The translations under genes and the position numbers were made by a program. Under the pieces are notes generated by a model, which ran no database searches, was not told the DNA's origin, and saw nothing but the letters and a program-made list of their open reading frames with translations. Positions 16,655-25,180 of a DNA stretch of 64,000 nt are shown here, one piece after another. Numbering within the stretch: the first letter of the stretch is position 1; each line of letters opens with the position of its first letter. Origin of the DNA: Nonomuraea spiralis (GTDB taxonomy: Bacteria; Actinomycetota; Actinomycetes; Streptosporangiales; Streptosporangiaceae); NCBI RefSeq assembly GCF_014648435.1, contig NZ_BMRC01000011.1, positions 1 to 64,000 on the forward strand. The letters run 5' to 3'.

Positions 16655-17389
16655 TTGCTGGGAATGGTTCTGGCCGCCGGGGCCGGACGACGCCTGCGGC
16701 CGTACACCGACACGCTGCCCAAGGCGCTCGTGCCGGTTGACGGCGAAACCACGATCATGGACATCTCGCTGCGCAACCTCGCCGAGGTGGACCTGCGGGA
16801 GGTCGTGGTCGTCGTCGGTTACGCGGCGCAGGCCGTGCACGAGCGCAAGGAGGAGCTGGAGAGGCGACACGGCGTCAAGCTCACCCTCGTGCACAACGAC
16901 AAGGCCGAGGAGTGGAACAACGCCTACTCCCTTTGGTGCGCCCGCGACTACTTCGCCCAGGGCGCGCTGCTGGTCAACGGCGACACCGTCCACCCCGTCT
17001 CGGTCGAGAAGACGTTGCTGGCCGCTCCCGAGACCAGCGACATCCTGCTCGCGGTCGACGACGTCAAGAAGCTGGCCGACGAGGAGATGAAGGTGACCCT
17101 CTCGCAGGAGGGCTCGCTGCGCCGCATCACCAAGCTGATGGACCCGTCCGAGGCGTACGGCGAGTACATCGGCGCCACGCTGATCAGGCCCGGCGCGGCC
17201 GAGCGGCTGGCCGACGCGCTCAAGGCGACCTTCGAGCGCGACCCCCAGCTCTACTACGAGGACGGTTACCAGGAGATGGTCGAGCGCGGCGAGGGCATCC
17301 ACGTCGCGCCCATCGGCGAGGTCGACTGGGTCGAGGTGGACAATCACGACGACCTGGCCAAGGCTCGTACCATAGCCGTTCGCTACTAG
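16655..17389 (+). CDS. Nucleotidyltransferase, phosphocholine-cytidylyltransferase-like
   Basis: A 244-residue sugar/alcohol-phosphate nucleotidyltransferase. The signature GMVLAAGAGRRLRPYTDTLPK is near the N-terminus with the PK of the phosphate-binding site. LVNGDTV carries a metal-binding Asp and EVDWVEVDNHDDLAKA is the usual C-terminal motif. NNAYSLWCARD is typical of the LicC-like branch that makes CDP-choline-type products. With a glycerol-1-phosphate-dehydrogenase-like gene 11 bp downstream and then a CDP-alcohol transferase, it probably activates a polyol phosphate with CTP. TTG at 16655 has GAGGAG upstream; ATG at 16664 would cut the first strand. Confidence 0.82.
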   Translation: MLGMVLAAGAGRRLRPYTDTLPKALVPVDGETTIMDISLRNLAEVDLREVVVVVGYAAQAVHERKEELERRHGVKLTLVHNDKAEEWNNAYSLWCARDYFAQGALLVNGDTVHPVSVEKTLLAAPETSDILLAVDDVKKLADEEMKVTLSQEGSLRRITKLMDPSEAYGEYIGATLIRPGAAERLADALKATFERDPQLYYEDGYQEMVERGEGIHVAPIGEVDWVEVDNHDDLAKARTIAVRY

Positions 17390-17400
17390 AGGGAGCGCGC

Positions 17401-18459
17401 ATGCCGCTTCTAGCGAGGATGTTGCCGGCGCCCCTGACCATGGAGGTCAGGCGCGGCGCCGTGGCGGAGCTCGGCGCCCTGCTGGCCGACAGCCGCGTGG
17501 CGACGTCCGGCCGGGTGGCCGTGGCCGTCGGGCCCGGCCAGGGCGATCACATCGAGAGCCTGATCGCCCCCACGCTGGGCGAGGCCGAGGTGTTCAGGGT
17601 GAGCGACGGGTCGGTCGAGGCCGCCGTCTCGCTCGGCGCAGACCTGCGCAAGGGTGCCTACGAGGTTGTCGTGGGAGTCGGCGGCGGCAAGACGATCGAC
17701 GCGACGAAGTACGCCGCCTCGCTCGCGGGCATCCCGATGGTGGCCGTGGCCACCAACCTCTCCCACGACGGCATCTGCTCGCCCACAGCCTCCCTCGTCT
17801 ATGAGGGGGGCAAGGGCACGTTCGGCGTGCCGATGCCGCTGGCCATCCTGGTCGACCTCGACTTCGTGCACAACGCGCCCAAGTCGCTGGTCAGGGCCGG
17901 GATCGGCGACGTCGTCAGCAACCTGTCGGCGATCGAAGACTGGCAGCTCGGCAGCGTCGAGCGCGGCGAGCCCATCGACGGCCTGGCCTGCTCGATGTCC
18001 CGTACCGCCGCCGAGGCGCTGGTCGGCCGGAGCGACGGCATCGAGTCCGACGCCTTCCTGACCGTTCTCGCCGAGTCGCTCATCCTGTCCGGGATGTCGA
18101 TGGTGGTGGCCGGGTCGTCCCGGCCCGCGAGCGGTGGAGATCATGAGATCCTTCATGCCGTGGATCAGCTCTTCCCCGGCACCTCCAACCACGGCGAGCT
18201 CGCCGGCATCGGGGCCGCCTTCTGCTTCTTCCTCCGGGAGGACGCCGCCAGGGTGACCCAGGTCGTCGACTGTCTGCGCCGGCACGAGCTGCCCGTCGTG
18301 CCCGCCGACATCGGGCTGACCGGCGAGCAGTTCGCCGAGGTCGTCGCCCTGGCGCCGTCGACCCGTCCCGGCCGTTACACGATCCTGGAACACCTGCGCA
18401 TGCAGGACTCCGAGATCCGCGATCGGGTGGAGGACTATGTCCGGGCCTTCGGTAGCTGA
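17401..18459 (+). CDS. Iron-containing alcohol dehydrogenase family, sn-glycerol-1-phosphate-dehydrogenase-like
   Basis: A 352-residue NAD(P)-dependent dehydrogenase of the EgsA/AraM branch. The nucleotide-binding region reads GVGGGKTIDATKYAA and is followed by VATNLSHDGICSPTASL, a hallmark of glycerol-1-phosphate dehydrogenases. Metal ligands are present in GGDHEILHAVDQL and TSNHGELAGIGA. The known reaction reduces dihydroxyacetone phosphate to sn-glycerol 1-phosphate, the archaeal stereoisomer, also found in some bacteria. In this setting the product, or another polyol phosphate, probably feeds the adjacent nucleotidyltransferase. ATG at 17401 has GAGGGAG upstream. The 3' end overlaps the CDP-alcohol transferase start by 23 bases. 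Confidence 0.82.
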   Translation: MPLLARMLPAPLTMEVRRGAVAELGALLADSRVATSGRVAVAVGPGQGDHIESLIAPTLGEAEVFRVSDGSVEAAVSLGADLRKGAYEVVVGVGGGKTIDATKYAASLAGIPMVAVATNLSHDGICSPTASLVYEGGKGTFGVPMPLAILVDLDFVHNAPKSLVRAGIGDVVSNLSAIEDWQLGSVERGEPIDGLACSMSRTAAEALVGRSDGIESDAFLTVLAESLILSGMSMVVAGSSRPASGGDHEILHAVDQLFPGTSNHGELAGIGAAFCFFLREDAARVTQVVDCLRRHELPVVPADIGLTGEQFAEVVALAPSTRPGRYTILEHLRMQDSEIRDRVEDYVRAFGS

Positions 18460-19204
18460 GCTGCGGCGGGTCGCCCAGCCCGAGGGCCACCTGGAACGCA
18501 GGAACGGCGAACACTGGGCGGGCGTGCTCTACATGCGCCGGCTGTCCATCTACGTCACGTGGCTGATGAGCAAGACGTCGGTCACGCCCAACCAGCTCAC
18601 CTGGGTGATGACGGTCGCCGGGGTCGCGGCGGGCTTCGTGCTGGCCCTGCCGGGGTTGTGGGCCGCCGTGCTCGCCGCCCTGCTCGTCCAGGTCTACCTG
18701 CTGCTCGACTGCTCCGACGGCGAGCTGGCCCGCTGGACGGGCAAGACGTCGCTGGCGGGGGTCTACCTCGACCGCGTCGGGGCCTACTTCACCGAGGCGG
18801 CCGTGCTGGCCGGGCTCGGCTGGCGGGCCTCGGCCGTCCTGCCCGACTGGTACACCGTGCTCGGCTTCGCCGCCGCGCTCGGCGCGATCCTCATCAAGGC
18901 CGAGACCGACCTCGTTGAGGTCGCGCGGGCCAAGGGCGGGCTGGGCTCCTCCTCCGAGGCGTCGGCGGTGCAGTTCCGTTCGGGGCTGCTCGGGTTCGGC
19001 AGGCGGGTGCTGGCGGCGACGAAGTTCCACCGGATCGTGCAGCCGATCGAGCTGTCCCTGCTCGCGGTGGTGGCCGCGGTGATCGATCTGGCGACCGGAG
19101 CGCTCGGGGCCTCCCGCGTGCTCATCGTGGCCTGCGTGATCGCCGCCGGGCTGCAGACCGTGCTCCATCTGATCAGCATTATGGCCTCGAGGCGGCTTGG
19201 GTGA
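18437..19204 (+). CDS. CDP-alcohol phosphotransferase family protein, variant active site
   Basis: A 255-residue membrane protein with about six hydrophobic helices. The CDP-alcohol motif begins normally (D91, D94, G95, A98, R99, G108, D112), but the last Asp, expected four residues after D112, is Ala116 (YLDRVGAYF). That Asp is the proposed general base in characterised enzymes, so activity may be altered or the protein may use another residue. It overlaps the dehydrogenase by 23 bases and is clearly in the same operon. It presumably moves a CDP-linked alcohol phosphate to a membrane or glycan acceptor. ATG 18437 is preceded by GGAGG at short spacing. Confidence 0.8.
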   Translation: MSGPSVAELRRVAQPEGHLERRNGEHWAGVLYMRRLSIYVTWLMSKTSVTPNQLTWVMTVAGVAAGFVLALPGLWAAVLAALLVQVYLLLDCSDGELARWTGKTSLAGVYLDRVGAYFTEAAVLAGLGWRASAVLPDWYTVLGFAAALGAILIKAETDLVEVARAKGGLGSSSEASAVQFRSGLLGFGRRVLAATKFHRIVQPIELSLLAVVAAVIDLATGALGASRVLIVACVIAAGLQTVLHLISIMASRRLG

Positions 19205-19348
19205 TCTCATGTCGGAACCGGAGGAGCTTCCCGTCCGTCGTATTGATCGGACGTCCGCCGTTCGGTGGGGGTTCACCATCGGTTCCGATACGCTTAGCTC
19301 CACCATTGTCAACAAGTTGCAGACCAGCAGACTCGGTGATCATGAAAG

Positions 19349-19361
19349 TATGCTCCGCTCG
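19349..19361 (+). promoter_or_regulatory. Predicted -10 element for a leaderless transcript
   Basis: TATGCT (19349-19354) is followed by exactly six bases and then the GTG start at 19361. This is the spacing expected when transcription starts on the first base of the start codon. No ribosome-binding site precedes the gene, in agreement. No good -35 box is seen. Confidence 0.5.
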
Positions 19362-20275
19362 TGTCCTCAACGCGTCAGGACGATGACCCGTTGAAGATTT
19401 CGTGCGTCATTCTCACCATGGGCAACCGGGTCGCGGAGCTGAACCGGGCCGTCGAGTCCGCGCTCAACCAGATCGACGGAGACGTCGAAGTGGTGATCGT
19501 GGGCAACGGCGCCGACGTGCCCCAGGTGCCGGCGACGCCACCCGAGGGCTCGGCCGCGGTCGTGAAGACGATCCGGCTCGACCACAACACCGGCATTCCC
19601 GCCGGCCGTAATCGCGGCGTCGAGGAGTGCTCAGGCGACGTCGTGCTGTTCCTCGACGACGACGGCTGGTACGCCAACCAGAAGGTCGTCGCCCACGTGC
19701 GCGACCGCTTCGCCACCGAGCCCGACCTCGCGGTGATCTCCTTCCGGGTGATGGACCCGGAGGGCGGCGTCGGCCAGCGGCGTCACGTGCCCCGGCTGCG
19801 TGCCGGCGACCCGCAGCGCTCCTCGCCGGTCACCACGTTCCTCGGGGGTGCCTCGGCCGTGCGCCGTTCGGCCTTCCTCCAGGTCGGCGGGCTGCCGGAG
19901 AAGTTCTTCTACGCGCACGAGGAGACCGACCTGGCCTGGCGCCTGCTGGGCGAGGGCTACCGCATCGAGTACGACGCCGAGACCGTCATGTACCACCCGC
20001 AGGTCCCGCCGACCCGCCACGCGCAGTTCTACCGGCTCAACGCCCGTAACCGCGTCTGGCTGGCCCGTCGCAACCTGCCGTGGCCGCTGGCGTTCCTCTA
20101 CCTGACCAACTGGGTGGTGCTCACGCTGATCCGCGAGCGCCGTTCGGGGGTCGCGATCAAGGCGTGGTTCTCCGGCTTCTTCGAGGGGCTGCGCACACCG
20201 GCGGGCGAACGCCGTCCCATGGCCTGGCGTACCGCCTGGCACATGGTCAAGCTGGGCCGCCCGCCGATCGTCTAG
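19361..20275 (+). CDS. Glycosyltransferase family 2 (rhamnosyl/galactofuranosyl-type)
   Basis: A 304-residue GT-A glycosyltransferase. It contains ISCVILTMGNRVAELNRAV, NTGIPAGRNRG, VLFLDDDGWY (the DxD metal-binding motif) and FFYAHEETDLAWRLL (the catalytic-base region). The pattern is that of WbbL/GlfT-like enzymes acting on envelope polysaccharides. The C-terminal region is amphipathic and may associate with the membrane. It follows the polyol-phosphate genes after 156 bp. GTG at 19361 is probably leaderless. Its stop codon overlaps the stop of the convergent decarboxylase-like gene. Confidence 0.85.
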   Translation: MSSTRQDDDPLKISCVILTMGNRVAELNRAVESALNQIDGDVEVVIVGNGADVPQVPATPPEGSAAVVKTIRLDHNTGIPAGRNRGVEECSGDVVLFLDDDGWYANQKVVAHVRDRFATEPDLAVISFRVMDPEGGVGQRRHVPRLRAGDPQRSSPVTTFLGGASAVRRSAFLQVGGLPEKFFYAHEETDLAWRLLGEGYRIEYDAETVMYHPQVPPTRHAQFYRLNARNRVWLARRNLPWPLAFLYLTNWVVLTLIRERRSGVAIKAWFSGFFEGLRTPAGERRPMAWRTAWHMVKLGRPPIV

Positions 20276-20988
20276 ACCGTACGGACCTCTTCCGCCTCGC
20301 CGAAGGTCATCGAGGCTCGGGAGACGGTCGAGGTGAACAGCGCCCGCTTGGGCAGCCCCAGCTCGCTCAGCTCCTTGGCGATCGGGTGGTTGCCCAGGCG
20401 GATCAGCGCGCCGCCCGGCCGGATCCGGGTGCCGCCGGCCCGTACGGACCAGGGGACGCGCCGGGTGACGCCCTCCAGGTGGGTGTAGGCGTCGAGCGGG
20501 GCCATGGCCGCCGGCACCGGCAGGCCCGGCCTGATCAGTACGTCGAGCACGAGCCGGCCGTCCTTGCGCAGCACACACCGCTTGTACGGCGACCCGAGCC
20601 GCAGCTCGATGTCGGCCAGCTCCTTGGGGAAGCCCCAGATCCGCCGCCCGGCCTCCAGCGTGAACCGCTGGTCGACGGGCAGCCAGTGGACGAACATGCC
20701 GGCCTCGCGCAGGTCGCGGAGCCCGACCGTGCCCTTTGCGCCCGGCCGCCGGATCAGGAAGGCCATCCCGAACTCGTGGTAGGTGTCGAGGTCACCCTCG
20801 CGGTAGTCGACGAACAGCAGCACGCACACGGCCTTGCCGGGGAAGACCTCGGCCACGTCGAGGCCCGAGTAGGCGATCACCGCCCGCGCCGCGTCGGCCC
20901 GCACCGTGTAGAAAGCGCTGCAGACCTCCGCGTCCTCCACTCGCACAGGCATGCCCACCGTCCGGCCCTGGATCAGATGCGATGCCAT
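20272..20988 (-). CDS. Acetoacetate decarboxylase (ADC) superfamily protein
   Basis: A 238-residue protein of the ADC fold. The segment RRIWGFPKELADIEL matches the active-site region, and Lys122 corresponds to the Schiff-base lysine. The second lysine that lowers the pKa of the first in true acetoacetate decarboxylases is Glu here. That makes genuine decarboxylation doubtful; the superfamily includes aldolase/dehydratase-like members. No signal peptide or membrane segment is present. ATG at 20988 begins MASHLIQGRTVGMPVRVEDA. It is the last of a run of minus-strand genes and shows no obvious link to glycan synthesis. Confidence 0.8.
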   Translation of the reverse strand: MASHLIQGRTVGMPVRVEDAEVCSAFYTVRADAARAVIAYSGLDVAEVFPGKAVCVLLFVDYREGDLDTYHEFGMAFLIRRPGAKGTVGLRDLREAGMFVHWLPVDQRFTLEAGRRIWGFPKELADIELRLGSPYKRCVLRKDGRLVLDVLIRPGLPVPAAMAPLDAYTHLEGVTRRVPWSVRAGGTRIRPGGALIRLGNHPIAKELSELGLPKRALFTSTVSRASMTFGEAEEVRTV

Positions 20989-21026
20989 GGGTCCAGTACA
21001 TCAACCCGCGAGCCCGCTGGCCATTC

Positions 21027-21989
21027 CTACACCGCCAGCGCGTGTTCGGTCAGCCCGGCCCACGACTCGGCCAGCGTGACGAACTGCCCGGCCTGGTCGG
21101 GCCAGTGGTGGCGGAGCCGGGCCTCCGCGTGCCCGAGCGCCCCCAGGTCGGCCCGCCGCGCGGGGTCCTCCTTCAGGTCCAGTACGGCGTCCAGCAGCGC
21201 GTCCACGTCCCGGGGGACGATCAGGCCGCAGCCGATGGCCTTGACCAGTGGGGCGGCCTGCGGGGTGGCGATCACCGGCAGGCCGCGGCCCATGTAGTCG
21301 AGGATCTTCGTCGGCGGCTCGGTCACGGCGTCGCCGGCCAGGGACAACCCGGCCAGCGCGCCCTCGGCCATGCGCAGGGCATGCCGGTTGGGCACGTACC
21401 CGAACCAGTCGAGCAGGCCGACGCGCTGGGCGTCGCGCAGCAGCGGGCGTACGTCGCGGTCGGCGGCGCCGATGAGGTCCATCCTGATGCCGTGCGGGAC
21501 CAGGCGCTCGGCCAGCGCGATCAGCTCGGCCGCGCCGCGGTCGGCCGCCAGGCGGCCGATGTGCACGACCCTGGTGTCTCCGGGAGGAGGCGGGCTGAGG
21601 GACACCAGGGTCGCCTCGGGCACCACCGCGGAGGTGATCACGTGGTGCCGTCTCTCCGCGCGGGCCCGCCGCCTGGGGGAGACGTCCTCGCGTACGTCCC
21701 AGACGACCGGAGGGCGCCGGTGGGGCAGCGCGCGCAGCAATTGGTGATCATGCACGATCAGCAGGTCGGCGTCCCGTACGCCGCGCCTGAGCGCCGCGCG
21801 GGCCTTGCCGTACGGCGCGTCGCGGGAGACGTCGACGGCGGTGAGCCCGGCGGCCGGGGTCACGTTGTAATAGGTGAACGGCGCGACGTAGGTCACCTCG
21901 TGGCCCGCGTCGAGCAGCGCCCGGATCTGCCTGTGCATGATCCGGGCGTCCTCGGGATGGTGGACGGTGGTGGCGACACATGCGCGCAT
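21027..21989 (-). CDS. Glycosyltransferase family 4-like
   Basis: A 320-residue GT-B glycosyltransferase. The N-terminal half shows HRQIRALLDAGHEVTYVAPF and ADLLIVHDHQLL. The C-terminal donor-binding half shows VVHIGRLAADRGAAELIALA, WFGYVPNRHALRMAEGAL and EPPTKILDYMGRGLPVIAT, the last being the EX7E-type region of GT4 enzymes. The donor is probably a nucleotide sugar and the acceptor a growing envelope glycan. ATG at 21989 lies inside a perfect 22-bp palindrome, which is unusual and may affect translation or transcription. The gene is in a minus-strand series with the acyltransferase and LCP genes upstream. Confidence 0.83.
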   Translation of the reverse strand: MRACVATTVHHPEDARIMHRQIRALLDAGHEVTYVAPFTYYNVTPAAGLTAVDVSRDAPYGKARAALRRGVRDADLLIVHDHQLLRALPHRRPPVVWDVREDVSPRRRARAERRHHVITSAVVPEATLVSLSPPPPGDTRVVHIGRLAADRGAAELIALAERLVPHGIRMDLIGAADRDVRPLLRDAQRVGLLDWFGYVPNRHALRMAEGALAGLSLAGDAVTEPPTKILDYMGRGLPVIATPQAAPLVKAIGCGLIVPRDVDALLDAVLDLKEDPARRADLGALGHAEARLRHHWPDQAGQFVTLAESWAGLTEHALAV

Positions 21990-21995
21990 GTGTCG
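21974..21995. promoter_or_regulatory. Perfect 22-bp palindrome over a start codon
   Basis: Two 11-base arms, CGACACATGCG and CGCATGTGTCG, meet without a spacer and enclose the ATG at 21989 of the minus-strand glycosyltransferase. As DNA it could be an operator. As RNA the arms would pair only poorly without a loop, though a smaller hairpin is possible. Part of it is constrained by the coding sequence (MRACVA). Confidence 0.45.
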
Positions 21996-22045
21996 ATGCT
22001 CCGCGCCTACCAGGTCAAAGGCGTTAACGCAGGTGGAAGTGCCGC

Positions 22046-23245
22046 TTAACTTCCAGATGGGCGGCGATAGAGCCAGGTCAGGCGGGGTTCGAGCACCCAT
22101 TTGAAGACCGTACGGGTCTCCGGCAGGCACAACACGATCGCCAGCGCGAACGAGCTGGCCGCGATGGCGAGCACGCCCAGGGGCCCGTGCAGCCACGGCA
22201 GCGCCAGCCAGCCCTGGTCCTTGGCGATCAGCACGGGGATGCCGTGGAGCAGGTAGCAGTAGAGCGTGCGGGTGCCGAGGTCGGAGTACCAGGTCTCGCC
22301 GCGCGGCACCAGCGCCAGCACGGCGAAGCACATCGCCAGGGCGCAGACCAGTAGCCCGACCTTCAGCAGCAGGCCCATCCACCAGGACAGGTCCATGTCC
22401 TGGAAACTGTTCTTGAAGTAGAACGGGGCGAGCGGGGCCTTGGGTGCGATGACGATGGCCACGGCCGCCGCGCACAGCAGCGTGACGCCCGAGACGATCT
22501 TGATCCACAACTTGTTGAGCATCTCGAAGTGCTCGGGCTGCATGACCAGGCCGATCACGAAGAACGGCAGCAGGCCGAAGAAGCGGTCCATGCTGAAGTC
22601 GCCCGCGATCTGCGAGAACCCGGCGAACATGTAGATCGCGATGGCGACCGGCACCGGGTGCTTCATGCGCTTCCACACCGGTGTGGACAACCGCCAGAAC
22701 AGCAGCGCCAGCAGATACCAGTTGAGCCAGGCCGGATCGATGATCGTCAGGCTCCACTTCTGGCCCAGCCCGGCGCGGACGGCCGCGTAGCCGACCTCGA
22801 CGATCACGTACGGCACGACGAACGTGTCGACGAGCTTGTTCGTCTTCGCGTTGGAGTTCCAGAAGTTCCTGGACAGGTAGCCACTGATCAGCACGAACAG
22901 CGGCATGTGGAACATGTAGATGTAGATGTAGAGCGCTCTGGAGGAATGGGCCGCGAGCGTCGGCACCAGCGAGTGGCCGAGCGGCACGAGCGCGATCAGG
23001 ACGAACTTGACGTTGTCGAGATAGGGATCGCGCTTGCGCTTGGGCGGCTCGGGCTCCTCGGCGGGCTCCTCCCGCTCCTGCGGGTCGTCGGGCCTGGCGA
23101 TGCCGTGAGGATCGGTCTGGTTGCCCCAGGCGGACTCCTGGGGCAGCGGCCAGCGAGCTCCAGTGTTGGCCGGCCCGCCTTCCTCCACGGGGCCGTCAGG
23201 GCTCCGCGGGGTCGTGACGGGTGAGGAGAACTTGGTCTCAGACAC
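22046..23245 (-). CDS. Acyltransferase family 3 membrane protein
   Basis: A protein of about 399 residues. A proline/glutamate-rich cytosolic N-terminus of about 75 residues precedes a polytopic domain of about ten TM helices. DPYLDNVKFVLIALVPLGHS and MFHMPLFVLISGYLSRNF match the start of the acyltransferase-3 family, including the conserved His and the SGY segment. Members O-acetylate sugars in envelope polysaccharides using acetyl-CoA. Placed between a GT4 gene and an LCP gene, it probably decorates the polymer made here. The start is uncertain: GTG 23245 is taken, and TTG 23287 would add 14 residues. Confidence 0.83.
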   Translation of the reverse strand: MSETKFSSPVTTPRSPDGPVEEGGPANTGARWPLPQESAWGNQTDPHGIARPDDPQEREEPAEEPEPPKRKRDPYLDNVKFVLIALVPLGHSLVPTLAAHSSRALYIYIYMFHMPLFVLISGYLSRNFWNSNAKTNKLVDTFVVPYVIVEVGYAAVRAGLGQKWSLTIIDPAWLNWYLLALLFWRLSTPVWKRMKHPVPVAIAIYMFAGFSQIAGDFSMDRFFGLLPFFVIGLVMQPEHFEMLNKLWIKIVSGVTLLCAAAVAIVIAPKAPLAPFYFKNSFQDMDLSWWMGLLLKVGLLVCALAMCFAVLALVPRGETWYSDLGTRTLYCYLLHGIPVLIAKDQGWLALPWLHGPLGVLAIAASSFALAIVLCLPETRTVFKWVLEPRLTWLYRRPSGS

Positions 23246-23417
23246 TGGGGAGCTCAGCTTCGCTAGGGGCCGGGGTGCACGACGCAACTCTGACAGGCCG
23301 CTCTTACAAACGCTTCAACAGCAGCCATGTCGCGCTGAGTCGCCGACCCGCAAACATTATCCCGATCTAGCGTCCCGTGTCTCACGGGATGCCCGGTTCC
23401 ACAGGGAACTTGGAGCC

Positions 23418-25037
23418 TCAGGTGCACACGTTCTTCTGGTCGGAGGCCGTGATCGTGCTGTTGTTCACGCTGTCAGGAAGCTTGGTCACCTTGACCGACT
23501 TGAAGTCCGAGCCCACCACGAGCTGGATCAGCGGAGCGCCCTTGAGGCCGGCCCCGGCGGTCACCGTGGACGTGTAGGGCTGCAGGTTGGTCGTGGTGAC
23601 CTTGCCCGCCTCAGGAGCCGGCTTGGGCACCACCGCGCCGGACAGCACGGCCGCGTAGTCGGCGCCGGTGGTGGCCCCCTTGGCGTAGCGGATCTCGCTG
23701 GTCGGCAGGCTCGCGCCGCCGGCGGCCTGGTAGTTGCCCACGCCGACGACGTTGAAGCCCTGCTTGGCCAGCTCGTCTGCCACCTCGCGGGCCTTGCCCG
23801 GCGTGGTGGTGCCGTTGAGCACCTGGACCTTCACCTGCTCGGGCTTGGGCGTGACCTTGGGTTTGGTGCTCGCGCTGGCGCTCGGGGCCGGGGTGGCGAT
23901 CTCGGTGTCGCTGATGACCGAGGCCCACAGCGCGGAGGCGTCGGGCTGCTTCCAGACCACCCGGTTGGGGTCCTGCGGGTCGGGCAGCCACGGGATCGTG
24001 GTGAGCTGCACGCCGCCGGCGGTCAGCTCCTTGGCGCTGGTGGCGATGTCGATGAGCTGCTGGGTGTCGTTGGCCAGCTCGGGGTCCATCGTGACCGAGC
24101 CGGCCGCGGCCTTGATGAAGCCGGTCAGCTTGCCGAGGTCGGTGAGCAGCTCGCTGCTCGTGGCCTTGGCGATGACCTTGCTCAGGAAGATCTGCTGGCG
24201 CTTGATGCGCTGGATGTCGCTGCCGTCGCCGTAGTGGCGCAGGCGTACGTATCCGAGCGCCTTCTCGCCGTTGAGCAGGCTCTTGCCCGGAGGCAGGACG
24301 AGATGGGATGCCTTGTCGTTGACGCCGGACTTGAGGCAGATCTCGATGCCGCCGAGGGCGTCGACGATGTTCTTGAAGCCGCTGAAGTCGACCTCGACGA
24401 AGTGGTTGATGCGGATCTGGGTGAGCGTCTCGATCGTGGAGATCGTGCACGCGATGCCGCCGGAGTTGTACGCCGAGTTGATCATGTCCCGGCGGGGGGC
24501 CATCTCGGCCTTGGTGGTCTCGTTCTTGCACCTCGGGATCTGCACCATCGAGTCGCGCGGGAAGCTGATCAGGCGCGCCTTGTCCCGGTTGGGGGAGATG
24601 TGCATGAGGATGATCGTGTCGGTGCGTTTGCCGCCCGCGTCGGCCGTTCTGGCGATCTGCTGGCCGTACCGGGCGTTGCCCTTGCCGGCGCGGGTGTCGG
24701 AGCCGACGAGCAGGACGTTGAGCGCGCCCGTGTCGCGTGGACGCGGGTTGATGATGTCCTCTTTGACGCTCTTCTGGGTGATGTTGCCGAAGGCGTCGCG
24801 GTAGACGGTGTAACCGGTCAGCGCTCCCGCGACCATGACCGTGGTGGCCGCGATGCTGACCCAGGCCAGCACCCGCATCTTGCCCTGGCCGTTGTCGCCG
24901 CCGCCGCGGTGGCCACGCGGGGGCCGGTCGTCGGGAGGAGGAGGCGGGGAGCCCGCGGCCCTGCGTGCCATCCGGCTGCCCGGAGCGCTGGGGGTGACCC
25001 TGGCGTCCTGCGTGGACGCGCTCCTGTAGTCACTCAT
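23418..25037 (-). CDS. LytR-CpsA-Psr (LCP) family glycopolymer ligase with LytR_C domain
   Basis: A 539-residue second LCP protein. It has a Pro/Gly-rich cytosolic N-terminus of about 50 residues and one TM helix (VLAWVSIAATTVMVAGALTG, about 55-75). The LCP domain holds LNVLLVGSDTRAG, RLISFPRDSMVQIPR, DMINSAYNSGG and GYVRLRHYGDGSDIQRIKRQ, with conserved Arg/Asp residues. A LytR_C domain follows (QVKVQVLNGTTTPGKA) and the protein ends KNVCT. It would attach polymer to peptidoglycan outside the cell. Having two LCP proteins around one glycan cluster suggests either different polymers or redundancy. ATG 25037 has AGGGGG upstream. Confidence 0.92.
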   Translation of the reverse strand: MSDYRSASTQDARVTPSAPGSRMARRAAGSPPPPPDDRPPRGHRGGGDNGQGKMRVLAWVSIAATTVMVAGALTGYTVYRDAFGNITQKSVKEDIINPRPRDTGALNVLLVGSDTRAGKGNARYGQQIARTADAGGKRTDTIILMHISPNRDKARLISFPRDSMVQIPRCKNETTKAEMAPRRDMINSAYNSGGIACTISTIETLTQIRINHFVEVDFSGFKNIVDALGGIEICLKSGVNDKASHLVLPPGKSLLNGEKALGYVRLRHYGDGSDIQRIKRQQIFLSKVIAKATSSELLTDLGKLTGFIKAAAGSVTMDPELANDTQQLIDIATSAKELTAGGVQLTTIPWLPDPQDPNRVVWKQPDASALWASVISDTEIATPAPSASASTKPKVTPKPEQVKVQVLNGTTTPGKAREVADELAKQGFNVVGVGNYQAAGGASLPTSEIRYAKGATTGADYAAVLSGAVVPKPAPEAGKVTTTNLQPYTSTVTAGAGLKGAPLIQLVVGSDFKSVKVTKLPDSVNNSTITASDQKNVCT

Positions 25038-25180
25038 ACGCCCCCTAGCCTCGTTCCTTGCGCCAACGCGCCGGCTTGGTCGCTCCGCGCCACGAGATTA
25101 GGTCACGTACGGCGTGCCCGGTGCCATGACCGCCGGAAACGACCGTGACCCGGGCGTGATGTTTCCGCGGCACAGCATAC

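Noticed and set aside
19205..19360. Short plus-strand frame starting MSEPEELPVRR
   Set aside because: It has poor codon use and runs into the next gene in another frame; treated as intergenic.
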